DNA of 60,698 nucleotides from an uncultured Synechococcaceae cyanobacterium (GTDB taxonomy: Bacteria > Cyanobacteriota > Cyanobacteriia > PCC-6307 > Cyanobiaceae), in the NCBI GenBank assembly GCA_902574955.1, contig CACGPQ010000003.1, positions 1-60,698 on the forward strand. Direction: 5' to 3'. Positions 1-9,675 of this stretch are shown piece after piece. A program made the translations under genes and the position numbers. The notes under the pieces are model-generated. The model searched no databases, was not told the DNA's origin, and saw nothing but the letters and a program-made list of their open reading frames with translations. Position 1 is the first letter of the stretch; every line of letters starts with the position of its first letter.

Positions 1-2
1 CT

Positions 3-113
3 CTGATTATCGCAACTCCTCCCTTCCCAATACTTATAGCTGAAGCAATTGCGGCTATTGTATCTTCTGTAGTAACTATCGAATCCATCTCTCGCTTTGT
101 TATGGATAATTAA
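3..113 (+). CDS. C-terminal fragment of a probable membrane protein
   Basis: The window opens inside a reading frame that stays open from base 3 to a TAA at 111-113 and encodes about 36 residues. The fragment is hydrophobic and begins with an Ile/Ala/Pro-rich segment that looks like a membrane helix, then ends in a short polar tail (SRFVMDN). The stop lies 42 bases before the DUF2062 gene on the same strand, so the two may be co-transcribed. Too little is visible to name a family, and I assign no function. Confidence 0.5.
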   Translation: MIIATPPFPILIAEAIAAIVSSVVTIESISRFVMDN

Positions 114-154
114 GTAAGATTATCAAGAATTTAATTTTGAAATTTTCTTTCTGA

Positions 155-598
155 ATGAGATTTAAAAGAGATATTACCTATAAGAAAATTCTATCATTAT
201 TTAGGAGTCAGAATGGAAGTCCTTTCTTTAATGCTAAAGGTTTAGCTATAGGGGTATTTAGTGGTTGCTTTCCATTTTTTGGTTTTCAGACTTTAATAGG
301 AGTATTTTTTGCGAAAATAGCTAAGGGAAATATCGTTCTAGCTGCAATTGGTACCTGGATCAGCAACCCTTTTACTTATATTCCACTTTATTATTTTAAC
401 TATAAAGTTGGTTCGATTTTTTTAAATAATCCTTCTAATAAAATTCTTGAAAAAAGTTTAGTTATTGATGACTTATGGAAACAAGGTAGAATTTTTTCTT
501 TAAAATTACTCTTAGGTTCATCTTGTGTAGGTACTTTATTAGCTTTGATTTGCGGCAGTATTGTTTTCTTTATCTACAAGATAAAAAGTAAAAGATAG
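155..598 (+). CDS. DUF2062 family membrane protein
   Basis: This 147-residue protein carries the DUF2062 pattern: SPFFNAKGLAIGVFSGCFPF at residues 22-41, then FGFQT, and GTWISNPFT at 66-74. Predicted membrane segments lie near residues 30-55, 60-80 and 114-140. The length is normal for single-domain members. The molecular function of the family is not established; some bacterial members are fused to glycosyltransferases. The gene ends 18 bases before the convergent (p)ppGpp synthetase gene. It starts at an ATG with a weak purine-rich upstream stretch. Family confidence is good; the biological role is unknown. Confidence 0.75.
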   Translation: MRFKRDITYKKILSLFRSQNGSPFFNAKGLAIGVFSGCFPFFGFQTLIGVFFAKIAKGNIVLAAIGTWISNPFTYIPLYYFNYKVGSIFLNNPSNKILEKSLVIDDLWKQGRIFSLKLLLGSSCVGTLLALICGSIVFFIYKIKSKR

Positions 599-616
599 AT
601 TGATCTGATTTTAAAA

Positions 617-2926
617 TTAACTTTGTCCAACTCTCGCAATATCTAAAACATCTGCCATTGATTTAATTTGTTCAATTGTTTTGTGAAGTTGATTATAACT
701 TTCAAGACCTACACAAAGATTTATAATAGCTGGTTTACCATAAGCAGTTTTAACATTGGCATCACTAACGTTTATACCTTTATCAGATAACCGCATAAGA
801 ATATCTTTAAGAACTCCAACTCGATCAATTACTTCTATTCGTAGCTGAATTGGAAACTTATTATCGCCAGTTTTATTATTTTGATTCCAACCGACAGGTA
901 ATCTTCTCTCTATTGGAATTGGTATTACATTTTCACAATCTTCCCTATGTATAGTTATCCCATGGTTGCCAAGCGACACAGTTCCGATAATATCCTCGCC
1001 TGGGAGTGGGGAACAGCATTTACCTATTCTGTAATCAAGACCTTCTATCCCGGAAATTGGTGATTTAGCTGCTGTATTAAATTGATTATTGGATAAATTA
1101 TTATTACTTTTAAGAGATTTTGCTATTTCAGATTCAGAATCATTTTTTACATCTTCTGTCTGTAATTTTATTTCTTCTCTTAGTCTGTTTAATACTTGAT
1201 GCAAAGTTAAACCACCAAAACCAAGAGATGCAAGAAGGTCTTCAGTAGTTTTTAAATTGCATCGATTTGCAACTTTTTTCATGGCTTCACTAGAAAGCAA
1301 TGCTTCAAAACCGTTTCTACCTACTTCTTTTTCAAGTAAATCTCTACCTCTTTTAATCGTTTCATCACGATGGCTTTTCTTATACCATTGGCGAATTCTA
1401 TTTTTAGCAGTTGGCGTAACTACAAAGTTCAGCCAATCCAAGCTTGGAGTAGCATTATTACTTGTCAAAATTTCTATGAAGTCACCATTTTGAAGTGCTG
1501 TAGATAATGGAGAAAGCTTTTCATTAATTCTTATTCCATTACAGTGATTTCCAACTTCAGAATGGATTCTGTAGGCGAAATCTATCGCGGTAGACCCTTT
1601 CCTTAAACCAACAACATCTCCTTTTGGAGTGATTACAAATACTTCTTCATCAAATAAATCTTCTTTAATTGAAGCTAAATAATCATTATGATCCCTTTCA
1701 TTGCCTTCTTGTTGCCATTCTACTAATTGTCTTAGCCAATTAAATCTCTCGGCATTACTTTTAGCAGGAGAACCACCCTCTTTATATTGCCAATGAGCGG
1801 CAATACCATATTCAGCAATTTGATGCATCGAAGTAGTTCTAATTTGAACTTCAATAGGTCGATGTCTTCCAATCACAGAAGTGTGTAAGGACTGATATCC
1901 ATTAGGTTTTGGTAATCCTATATAGTCTTTAAATCTACCTGGAATTGGTTTGAAAGTATCATGAACAACTGCTAAAGCTCTATAACAACTATCTGAATTG
2001 TCCACGATAATTCTTAGGGCAGCAACATCATAAATCTCGTGAAAATGCTTTTGTTGTCTTTCCATTTTGCTCCAGATGCCATAAAGATGTTTTGGCCTTC
2101 CTGTTATTTCAAAATTTTTCAAACCCGCTGAATTCAAGTTTTCCTTCATAAGATTCAAAGTTACTTTTAATCTTTTTTCTCTATCACTTCTTTTAACGGC
2201 GATTTGATCTTTAAGATCTAGATATTCTTTAGGCTCTAGGAATTTAAAAGCTAAATCTTCTAATTCCCATTTAAATCTGTTTATTCCTAGTCGATTAGCT
2301 AATGGTGCATAAATCTCTCTTGTTTCTCTCGCTATTCTTAGTTTTTTCTCATCATTTAGCCATTCAATTGTTCTCATGTTATGAAGTCGATCTGCAAGTT
2401 TAACTAAGACAACTCTGATATCGCTGGCCATAGCCAAAAACATTTTTCTAAGATTTTCAGCTTGTGCTTCAGTCCTGTTGTTAAAGTGAATGCCGCCTAA
2501 TTTTGTTACACCCTCTACAAGTATTTTTACTTCTAATCCAAAATTTGTTTCTATTTCAGATAAATCAATGCCAGTATCTTCAACTACATCATGTAAAAGG
2601 CCTGCAGCAATAACAGATGAACTAGCACCTATTTCTTTAAGGAGATTTGCAACAGCAACCGGGTGGATAATGTATGGCTCGCCGCTCGCACGGAATTGTC
2701 CATCATGAGCTTTATAAGCAAGTTTAAAAGCCTTTACTATAAGGCTTTGATTCTCATCATTTTTTTTATTTGATTTTTCAAAATTATGAATATCTTTAAG
2801 AAGCCAATCGGGAATGTTTATTTGATAATTCAAAGATTCACTTTCATATTTTTTATTTTCAGGCAAAATAGTTTTGGAAACTTCAATTTCGTTTTTTTCT
2901 TTTGAATTTGCAGCTGCCTCGGACAT
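617..2926 (-). CDS. spoT: Bifunctional (p)ppGpp synthetase/hydrolase (Rel/SpoT)
   Basis: This 769-residue protein has the full long-RSH layout. The HD hydrolase domain runs about 60-210, with HDVVEDT at 112-118. The synthetase domain runs about 270-380, with GRPKHLYGI at 276-284, RFKDYIGLPKPNGYQSLHTS at 331-350 and QIRT at 361-364. A TGS domain lies near 420-490 and a C-terminal ACT domain near 690-765. Both catalytic motifs are intact, and the charged RFKD form of the synthetase motif is typical of bifunctional enzymes rather than synthetase-only RelA. It should make and degrade the stringent-response alarmone in the cytoplasm. It is the only RSH gene in the window. The next gene is divergent, across a 54-base spacer. 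Confidence 0.95.
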   Translation of the reverse strand: MSEAAANSKEKNEIEVSKTILPENKKYESESLNYQINIPDWLLKDIHNFEKSNKKNDENQSLIVKAFKLAYKAHDGQFRASGEPYIIHPVAVANLLKEIGASSSVIAAGLLHDVVEDTGIDLSEIETNFGLEVKILVEGVTKLGGIHFNNRTEAQAENLRKMFLAMASDIRVVLVKLADRLHNMRTIEWLNDEKKLRIARETREIYAPLANRLGINRFKWELEDLAFKFLEPKEYLDLKDQIAVKRSDREKRLKVTLNLMKENLNSAGLKNFEITGRPKHLYGIWSKMERQQKHFHEIYDVAALRIIVDNSDSCYRALAVVHDTFKPIPGRFKDYIGLPKPNGYQSLHTSVIGRHRPIEVQIRTTSMHQIAEYGIAAHWQYKEGGSPAKSNAERFNWLRQLVEWQQEGNERDHNDYLASIKEDLFDEEVFVITPKGDVVGLRKGSTAIDFAYRIHSEVGNHCNGIRINEKLSPLSTALQNGDFIEILTSNNATPSLDWLNFVVTPTAKNRIRQWYKKSHRDETIKRGRDLLEKEVGRNGFEALLSSEAMKKVANRCNLKTTEDLLASLGFGGLTLHQVLNRLREEIKLQTEDVKNDSESEIAKSLKSNNNLSNNQFNTAAKSPISGIEGLDYRIGKCCSPLPGEDIIGTVSLGNHGITIHREDCENVIPIPIERRLPVGWNQNNKTGDNKFPIQLRIEVIDRVGVLKDILMRLSDKGINVSDANVKTAYGKPAIINLCVGLESYNQLHKTIEQIKSMADVLDIARVGQS

Positions 2927-2980
2927 TTTATATTGCTTTAGGTGTATTTTATTTATGTCTTGAAAAATTTGCTATAAATC

Positions 2981-4579
2981 ATGGAAAAAAATAAAGAAAA
3001 AATTATTGTAGTTAAAAATCTTACTGTTAAATATGGTCTAAAACAGCAACCTATTATCAAAAATTTTAATTTGGAAATAGATAGTGGAGATCATTTGGCC
3101 ATAATAGGACCTTCTGGATGTGGAAAGACCACTTTTGCAAAAACATTAGTAAATATATTGCCTGCAAAGGCCACTTCTAAAGGGTATCTATCGATTTCTA
3201 ATGTAGATCCTAGGAAAATAAACAACAAAGATGCACAATTATTTAGAAGAAAGAATTTTGGATTTATTTATCAAGACTCTATAAAAAAACTTAATCCGCT
3301 AATGAGAGTTGGGGATCATTTATATGAATTATTTAAAACACATGATCAAACTAAATCATCTTTAGCTATTAAAAAATTAGTAAGAGAAGTTTTTCAAAAA
3401 GTCGGAATTGAAGAAAGTAGACTTGATTCTTTCCCACATCAATTTAGCGGCGGAATGAGACAGAGAGTTTCTATAGCAATGGCACTTGCTTTGAAACCTA
3501 AATTATTAATAGCTGATGAACCTACAACAAGCTTAGATACCAAAACAAGTTTTGAAATTATGCAAGAAATAATTCATCTATGTAATGAATTTGATACAAC
3601 TTTAATTTTAATTAGTCATGATATTAATCTTGCAGCAAAGTGGTGTAAAAAAGTTGCAATAATTGAAAAGGGATCGATTGTTGAAAAAGGGAATATATTA
3701 GATATTTTTCAATCACCAAAATCAGATATCGGGAAAAAGTTAGTAAATGCTTCAAAAATAGTATTAGAACCAAATACTAAAAATAATGCTCGAGATCAGG
3801 TCGTTCTAGAGGTAAATAACCTAAGACATTGGTATAAATTAAATTCTTCAATTTTCATTAATAAATGGAATAAGGCTTTAAATGAAGTTAGTTTCAAGTT
3901 ATATGAGAATGAGACTCTTGGAATAGTTGGTTCTTCAGGTAGTGGTAAAAGTACATTATGTAGGGCTTTAATTGGACTTCTTAAAGTAAGAGGTGGTGAA
4001 ATCAAAATTTATGATAAAAATCATGCATCGAAAAAAAATAAATCTTTTAAAAAGAACAATAAAGTGCAAATTATTTTTCAAGATCCTTTTTCAAGTTTGA
4101 ACCCGAAAATGACAATTAAAAGTATTTTGGAAGATATATTTTTTATTCAAAAAATTTCAGATAAAAGAAAAATCGAAAAAGAAATAAAATTAATGTTTAG
4201 AAATTTGAATCTTCCCTTAAATAATGATTTTTTTAATTCTTATCCTAGCCAATTATCTGGTGGTCAATTGCAAAGAATTTCATTAGCCAGAGCGCTATTG
4301 TTGAAACCAAAAATTTTGATTTGTGATGAGAGCGTTAATATGTTGGATGCTTCAGTAAAAATAGAGATTCTTGAATTACTTAGAGTCTTGCAAGAAAAAA
4401 TGAATTTAACGATTATCTTTATTACTCATGATTTGGGCATTGCTAAAAGATTTTGTGATAGGTTGCTAGTTATGAATCACGGAAAAATAGTTGATGAAGG
4501 AGAAAGTTCCACAATATTTACTAAAACTCAAAACACGTATACAAAATCGCTTCTAAATTCCTCTTTGAATCTTATTTGA
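2981..4579 (+). CDS. ABC transporter ATPase, two fused nucleotide-binding domains (oligopeptide/nickel type)
   Basis: This 532-residue protein has two ABC ATPase domains in tandem. The first has Walker A GPSGCGKTT at 43-51, signature FSGGMRQR at 155-162 and Walker B LLIADEP at 175-181. The second has Walker A GSSGSGKST at 317-325 and signature LSGGQLQR. The layout matches the fused DppD-DppF/GsiA type that powers peptide, glutathione or nickel importers. In the second domain the Walker B region reads ICDESVNMLD, with Ser in place of the usual Pro after the catalytic Glu. No permease or binding-protein gene is adjacent, so the substrate cannot be inferred from context. It overlaps the convergent pseudouridine synthase by 8 bases. 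Confidence 0.85.
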   Translation: MEKNKEKIIVVKNLTVKYGLKQQPIIKNFNLEIDSGDHLAIIGPSGCGKTTFAKTLVNILPAKATSKGYLSISNVDPRKINNKDAQLFRRKNFGFIYQDSIKKLNPLMRVGDHLYELFKTHDQTKSSLAIKKLVREVFQKVGIEESRLDSFPHQFSGGMRQRVSIAMALALKPKLLIADEPTTSLDTKTSFEIMQEIIHLCNEFDTTLILISHDINLAAKWCKKVAIIEKGSIVEKGNILDIFQSPKSDIGKKLVNASKIVLEPNTKNNARDQVVLEVNNLRHWYKLNSSIFINKWNKALNEVSFKLYENETLGIVGSSGSGKSTLCRALIGLLKVRGGEIKIYDKNHASKKNKSFKKNNKVQIIFQDPFSSLNPKMTIKSILEDIFFIQKISDKRKIEKEIKLMFRNLNLPLNNDFFNSYPSQLSGGQLQRISLARALLLKPKILICDESVNMLDASVKIEILELLRVLQEKMNLTIIFITHDLGIAKRFCDRLLVMNHGKIVDEGESSTIFTKTQNTYTKSLLNSSLNLI

Positions 4580-5531
4580 TTTTAAGAACACTTAGTAATT
4601 TTTGAAAATCTAATGGTAATTCTGATTTAAATATCATTTCTTTACCATTTATTGGATGTATAAGTCCAAGCTTAATGGCGTGTAAAGCTTGGCCATCTAA
4701 TTTACATGGTAGTTTTTTACATCTTCCATATAACGGATCACCCACAATTGGATGATTAATGTGAGCGCAATGTACTCTTATTTGATGCGTTCGCCCCGTA
4801 TCTAGTTTGAAACTCATTAATGAGTAATTGCCAAATCTTTCTTCTAATTTCCAATAGGTACATGCATACCTTCCTGAAGTTTCTTCAACTACTTTATATT
4901 TCAATCTATTTAATTTATCTCTGCCAATGTTTCCCACTATTTGGCCTTCTTCAGAATTCGGTGCTCCATGAATTACTGCAATATATTCGCGTGATGCTAT
5001 TTTTTCTTTAATTTGTTTCTGGAGATTTACTAATGCCTCTTGGCTTTTTGCAACAACCATACATCCGGAGGTATCTTTATCTAATCTGTGAACAATCCCA
5101 GGTCTTAGTTTCCCATTAATTCCAGGTAGATCTTTACAGTGAAAAAGTAATCCATTCACTAAAGTTCCAGATTTGTGTCCAGGGGCTGGATGAACAATTA
5201 GTCCTGATTGTTTATTAATTACTATGATGTGCTCGTCTTCAAAAAGGATATTTAAATCCATTTTTTCAGGTTTCAAGTAAATAAGAGGTTCTGGAGGAGG
5301 CATCCATATTTGAATATTGTCGCCATTTTTTAATGGGGTCTTTGCTTTCGCAGTCTTATAGTTTACAAGTACTAAACCTGAATTTATAAAATGTTGAATT
5401 CTTGCTCTACTTTGTTCTGGCCTTTTACTTACCAACCATCTGTCTAGCCTCATAGGAAGAGGTAGCTCATAAATAATTTCTATAAGCTCACCTTCACCAA
5501 TGCCGAAAGAATTTTGATTATTTAATTCCAT
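4572..5531 (-). CDS. rluD: RluD-like 23S rRNA pseudouridine synthase (RluA family)
   Basis: This 319-residue protein has an N-terminal S4 RNA-binding domain (about 28-75) and an RluA-type catalytic domain with HRLDKDTSG at 148-156; the nucleophile is Asp151. Further family motifs are visible: RTHQIRVH, and the GDPLYG segment near the C terminus. The length and S4 domain fit the RluC/RluD group, which modifies helix 69 or nearby sites of 23S rRNA; which uridines it acts on cannot be told from sequence alone. Its start overlaps the end of the upstream RbgA-like GTPase by 10 bases, so the two are translationally coupled and probably form a ribosome-maturation operon. Confidence 0.88.
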   Translation of the reverse strand: MELNNQNSFGIGEGELIEIIYELPLPMRLDRWLVSKRPEQSRARIQHFINSGLVLVNYKTAKAKTPLKNGDNIQIWMPPPEPLIYLKPEKMDLNILFEDEHIIVINKQSGLIVHPAPGHKSGTLVNGLLFHCKDLPGINGKLRPGIVHRLDKDTSGCMVVAKSQEALVNLQKQIKEKIASREYIAVIHGAPNSEEGQIVGNIGRDKLNRLKYKVVEETSGRYACTYWKLEERFGNYSLMSFKLDTGRTHQIRVHCAHINHPIVGDPLYGRCKKLPCKLDGQALHAIKLGLIHPINGKEMIFKSELPLDFQKLLSVLKIK

Positions 5532-6394
5532 AGTGGGACTTCTAAAGCAATTTTACCCAGCATTTGATTTCTATAATCTTCCAATAACTTATGAGACATT
5601 CTCCTTTTATCGCCAGAGGTATGTTTTGAAGCTGCTTCGTCGATCCAAGCAGAAGGACTCTTAAAGCCTTTAGTAATATCAACTCCATATCTATTAGATA
5701 TTTGTTTAACTGAGATATTCGCATTCTTATCTTTGTTGAGAGTGGATATAATTTTGATAAATCCAATTGCGACACTCTCTATTTCATAAGCAGCTTCTCC
5801 AATATCGTCACACAGTGCAAGATTAAGTGCTGATTTTTGATCTTCTAAATTTGGAGGTATAACACCAGGAGCATCTAGCAGATCTATACCACTTTCTAAT
5901 TTTATCCATCTTAAATTACGAGTCACGCCTGCTTTCCTAGCGCTATCTACAACTCTTTTTTTTGCGATTCTATTAATTAATGCCGACTTTCCTACGTTTG
6001 GAAAACCAAGTGTAAGGGCTCTAATTGGCCTAATTCGCATTCCTCTAGAGAGTCTTCTATCGTCGATTGACGACCTAGAATCTTTGGCTGACTTACAAAT
6101 TTCTTTAATCCCTATTCCTCTTTTAGCATCACACCAAAGAGGATATTGATCTTTAGAATTAAACCATTTATTCCAACTATTGATTGTATTCGGGGAGATC
6201 ATATCTGATCTGTTAATGACAAGAATATGTTTTTTATTATTTATCCATTTATTTAAGTGTGGATGTCCTGTTGACAAAGGAATTCGTGCATCTCTCACTT
6301 CGATAACTAAATCTACTTTATTGATAACTTCAGATAATTTCTTTTCTGCTTTTGCGATATGGCCTGGGTACCATTGGATTTTGGGTATGTCCAC
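5522..6394 (-). CDS. rbgA: Ribosome biogenesis GTPase RbgA/YlqF
   Basis: This is a 290-residue circularly permuted GTPase. The G4 motif comes first (NRSD at 61-64, usually NKxD), followed by G1 GFPNVGKS at 130-137 and G3 DAPG at 174-177. It starts with the family's WYPGHIAKA segment (8-16), and a C-terminal helical domain follows. RbgA acts in late assembly of the 50S ribosomal subunit. The downstream rluD-like gene overlaps it by 10 bases, in keeping with a shared role in large-subunit maturation. The change of Lys to Arg in G4 is conservative; no other defect is seen. Confidence 0.9.
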   Translation of the reverse strand: MDIPKIQWYPGHIAKAEKKLSEVINKVDLVIEVRDARIPLSTGHPHLNKWINNKKHILVINRSDMISPNTINSWNKWFNSKDQYPLWCDAKRGIGIKEICKSAKDSRSSIDDRRLSRGMRIRPIRALTLGFPNVGKSALINRIAKKRVVDSARKAGVTRNLRWIKLESGIDLLDAPGVIPPNLEDQKSALNLALCDDIGEAAYEIESVAIGFIKIISTLNKDKNANISVKQISNRYGVDITKGFKSPSAWIDEAASKHTSGDKRRMSHKLLEDYRNQMLGKIALEVPLWN

Positions 6395-6606
6395 TTCAAT
6401 AAATCAAATAAAATTTTGTATTCCTTTTAGTTTTTATAAGTTTCAAAAGTATTTACTTCTAAATTTTAGTATAAATTTAATAACTAAAAATTTTTATAAT
6501 CGTTAATTCTTAAAATTTATTAAGGCATAGGTAACAGTAACTACTTTTTAACCCAATAAGCCCAAATTAACGTTAGGGTCTTGAGATTATAAATATAGCT
6601 TGTTTA

Positions 6607-7815
6607 ATGTCAAAATTATCTCTTTCCAGTCTTGATAAGACACATTTAGAAGGGAAAAAAGTTCTTGTAAGAGTGGATTTTAATGTTCCATTAAATGAAG
6701 ACGGTCAAATAACCGACGATACGCGTATTCGTGCAGCGATCCCAACTATTGAATATCTTATTAATCATTCTGCAAAAGTCATTTTAGCTGCTCATTTTGG
6801 TAGACCGAAGGGTCAGGTAAATGAAAAAATGAGATTAACTCCAGTAGCAGCAAGATTAAGTGAATTGTTGGGGCAAAATGTTGCTCTTACTAACAGTTGT
6901 ATTGGTGATGAAGCAGTTGCACAATCAAATAGCTTATCTAATGGAGATGTTCTTTTGCTTGAGAATGTTCGTTTTTTTGGTGAAGAGGAAAAGAACGACC
7001 TGGAGTTTGCTGAAAAATTAGCATCACATGCAGATATGTATGTAAATGATGCTTTCGGTGCTGCTCATAGAGCGCATGCTTCAACTCAGGGTGTTACAAA
7101 TTATTTAAGTCCCTCAGTAGCTGGATTCCTTTTAGAAAAAGAATTGAAATACCTACAAGGAGCAGTAGATTCCCCAAATCGTCCATTGGCAGCAATAGTT
7201 GGAGGGTCAAAGGTTAGTAGCAAAATAGGAGTACTTGATTCTTTACTAGATAAGTGTGACAAAATCATGATTGGTGGAGGTATGATTTTCACTTTTTATA
7301 AAGCTAGAGGTTTAGATGTCGGAAAGAGCCTTGTAGAAGAAGATAAACTCGAGCTTGCTAAAGATTTAGAAGCAAAAGCAAAAGCAAAAGGAGTAGAGTT
7401 ATTATTACCCACTGATGTTGTTTTGGCTGATGAATTTTCTCCTGACGCCAATAGTAAAATATCTCAAATTGATGCAATTAGTGGGAATTGGATGGGTCTA
7501 GATATTGGTCCAGATTCCATTAAAGTTTTTCAGAATGCTCTTGCAGAATGTAAGACAATTATTTGGAATGGTCCAATGGGAGTTTTTGAATTTGATAAAT
7601 TTGCAGATGGTACAAATGCAATAGCTACGACTCTTGCGGACTTAAGTGCTTTTTCTGAAGTTTGTACAATAATTGGTGGTGGAGATTCAGTTGCAGCAGT
7701 TGAAAAAGCAGGATTAGCTGAGAAAATGTCTCATATATCTACCGGAGGTGGGGCTAGTTTGGAACTTTTAGAAGGTAAAACTTTACCAGGTGTGGCTGCG
7801 TTAAACGACGCTTAG
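6607..7815 (+). CDS. pgk: Phosphoglycerate kinase
   Basis: This 402-residue protein is full length for bacterial Pgk. The N-terminal signature RVDFNVPLN is at 22-30, a substrate-arginine region GRPKG follows, and the C-terminal nucleotide-binding glycine motif GGGDSVAA lies near residue 358. It catalyses ATP-dependent phosphorylation of 3-phosphoglycerate in the Calvin cycle and the reverse step in glycolysis. The gene has its own 212-base upstream space shared with the divergent rbgA-rluD pair. It ends one base before the stop of a convergent hypothetical gene, leaving no room for a terminator between them. Confidence 0.97.
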   Translation: MSKLSLSSLDKTHLEGKKVLVRVDFNVPLNEDGQITDDTRIRAAIPTIEYLINHSAKVILAAHFGRPKGQVNEKMRLTPVAARLSELLGQNVALTNSCIGDEAVAQSNSLSNGDVLLLENVRFFGEEEKNDLEFAEKLASHADMYVNDAFGAAHRAHASTQGVTNYLSPSVAGFLLEKELKYLQGAVDSPNRPLAAIVGGSKVSSKIGVLDSLLDKCDKIMIGGGMIFTFYKARGLDVGKSLVEEDKLELAKDLEAKAKAKGVELLLPTDVVLADEFSPDANSKISQIDAISGNWMGLDIGPDSIKVFQNALAECKTIIWNGPMGVFEFDKFADGTNAIATTLADLSAFSEVCTIIGGGDSVAAVEKAGLAEKMSHISTGGGASLELLEGKTLPGVAALNDA

Positions 7816-7816
7816 G

Positions 7817-8542
7817 CTATATCTCATCAACAATATCAATGCTCTTTGTGAAAGTAATCATTCCCTCAGGATGAGCTATGATTCCTGACCAAATTTGCAT
7901 CCCTGGTTTTGAAGGGGCTCTTGTAATTTTAAAAATTCCTCCAGAAGCCAATGGTTCCAATAATATTTCTTGTTCAAACAATGAATTAACTTGATGAGGT
8001 TTTATAGCTCCAGCAATAATCACTTCTTCAAGAGGCTTATTTAGAATTATATCGATATCGTATTTTGAACCAGTAAGAACTCTATCAGGAATTTTAAAAC
8101 TAATATCTATTTTTTTATTATCGTTTCTTATTGTGGTGAATAAATTTTTGATAATCCCTTCACTTATTTTTCCATTTACGATTGAAAATAAATAATCAAA
8201 TTTGGATTCGAGTATATATATTTCTCCGTTAACTATTTTTTTTCCAGAAACTTTTATTCGCAAAATATCTTCATCTGGAATATTAGATTTTAATCTTTTG
8301 ATCTTCCATTTGCTGTTAGGGAAATCATTAATAATCTTTGAAAATTGTTTTGGAATATTTTGGTTTTCATCATTTCTAAAATTTTTTTTAATAAACTCTA
8401 AGTCTCGCTTATTTAATGAGGTTTCTAAATTTCTTATAAAATCAACTTTTAAAGTTTGCGTTATTGCTGAATAGGGGAGAATGAGATAAATAAATAAGTA
8501 GAGAGGGAATCCTATATTTCTGAATAAGTTTAAATTCAACAT
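7817..8542 (-). CDS. Hypothetical exported protein, unknown function
   Basis: This 241-residue protein begins with a hydrophobic signal-like segment (about 10-28), with likely cleavage near ITQ. The mature part has two regions. An alpha/beta stretch (about 30-135) contains a helix LETSLNKRDLEFIKKNF and several strands, loosely like an NTF2-type fold. A beta-rich part (about 140-241) is suggestive of an immunoglobulin-like sandwich. I do not recognise a named family. It is convergent with pgk (one base apart) and divergent from murG (41 bases), so it is transcribed alone. An outer-membrane, periplasmic or lumenal location is inferred only from the signal sequence. Confidence 0.7.
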   Translation of the reverse strand: MLNLNLFRNIGFPLYLFIYLILPYSAITQTLKVDFIRNLETSLNKRDLEFIKKNFRNDENQNIPKQFSKIINDFPNSKWKIKRLKSNIPDEDILRIKVSGKKIVNGEIYILESKFDYLFSIVNGKISEGIIKNLFTTIRNDNKKIDISFKIPDRVLTGSKYDIDIILNKPLEEVIIAGAIKPHQVNSLFEQEILLEPLASGGIFKITRAPSKPGMQIWSGIIAHPEGMITFTKSIDIVDEI

Positions 8543-8583
8543 ATTTATTATTTATTATTTTCATTCTACTAATTTAAGCTTTT

Positions 8584-9675
8584 ATGTCTAAAAAAAATAA
8601 TTTATTAGTTGCAGCTAGTGGAACAGGAGGCCATATTTTTCCAGCTTTAGCAGTTTCTAAAGAGGTGGAAGATGAGTGGAATATTCATTGGTTGGGTATT
8701 CAGCAAAGACTTGATGCGCATTTGATTCCCCAAAAATATAATTTGAAGACTTTGAATTTAAAAACACCAAGAAAAAATATTTTTTTGTTTTATCAATATA
8801 TAAAAATTTTAATGTCAACTTTCCAAATAATTAGGATCTTAAAAGAAAAAAAAATTAACTTGGTTTTTACGACTGGAGGTTATATATCTGCCCCTACTAT
8901 TGTTGCTTCAAAACTTCTAAAGATACCTATCATTATTCATGAATCAAATGTAGTTCCAGGAATGGTCACGAAATATTTTGGTTTTTTATGTAACTATGTT
9001 TTTTTAGGATTTAAAGAAACAAATTCTTATTTAAAAAATTGTAAAACTATTTTCACTGGAACACCTTTAAGAGAGCAATTCTATAAATTTAATTTTTTGC
9101 CAGAATGGGTTCCAAAAGGAAATGGACCTCTTTTGATTGTTATGGGAGGTAGTCAAGGAGCAAAAGCTATAAATCAAATTCTTTATGAATCTCTAGAGTT
9201 TTTAATAAAAAAACAATTTCGGATAGTTCATATTGTTGGCGAATCTAATTTAAAACCTTTTCATGTAAAAAACTCCAAAAATTATATTCAAAAGAAATTT
9301 ACTAATGAAATAGCAGCTTTAATTCAAAACTGTGATCTTGTAATATCGAGATCTGGTGCAGGAACAATCAATGAATTAATGGAGGCTGAAAAACCTTCAA
9401 TTTTAATTCCATATCCATATTCTAAAAATAATCATCAGGAGAAAAATGCCATGATTCTTGCTGCAAGTGGAGGCTCAGTTTTAATCAATCAGAATAATAT
9501 GTCTAAAGAAGTTTTTGAAGAAACTCTAGAAAGAATTTTTAAAATAAAATCAAAAAAGGGAAAAAAACATTATGAAATATTAGATCTCATGAAGAAGAAT
9601 ATGGAAAATAATAATAAAATTAAATCTAAAAATGAGATTAAAAAGTATATTGATTATTTTTTAAAGGAATTCTGA
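8584..9675 (+). CDS. murG: MurG, lipid II synthase (UDP-GlcNAc transferase)
   Basis: This 363-residue GT-B glycosyltransferase carries the MurG hallmarks: GTGGHIFPALAVS near 14-26, TTGGYISAP in the N domain, GGSQGAKAIN in the second domain and the UDP-GlcNAc binding segment RSGAGTINELMEAEKPSIL. It adds GlcNAc to lipid I to give lipid II on the inner face of the cytoplasmic membrane, the last intracellular step of peptidoglycan synthesis. The gene stands alone on the plus strand and its 3' end overlaps the convergent cobD-like gene by 22 bases. The C-terminal tail is unusually lysine- and asparagine-rich. Confidence 0.95.
   Translation: MSKKNNLLVAASGTGGHIFPALAVSKEVEDEWNIHWLGIQQRLDAHLIPQKYNLKTLNLKTPRKNIFLFYQYIKILMSTFQIIRILKEKKINLVFTTGGYISAPTIVASKLLKIPIIIHESNVVPGMVTKYFGFLCNYVFLGFKETNSYLKNCKTIFTGTPLREQFYKFNFLPEWVPKGNGPLLIVMGGSQGAKAINQILYESLEFLIKKQFRIVHIVGESNLKPFHVKNSKNYIQKKFTNEIAALIQNCDLVISRSGAGTINELMEAEKPSILIPYPYSKNNHQEKNAMILAASGGSVLINQNNMSKEVFEETLERIFKIKSKKGKKHYEILDLMKKNMENNNKIKSKNEIKKYIDYFLKEF

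Noticed and set aside
6534-6583. The palindrome TAACGTTA between CCC and GGG upstream of pgk as a regulator site.
   Set aside because: The flanks are not symmetrical and no known regulator of this motif is evident; one occurrence in an AT-rich spacer is weak.
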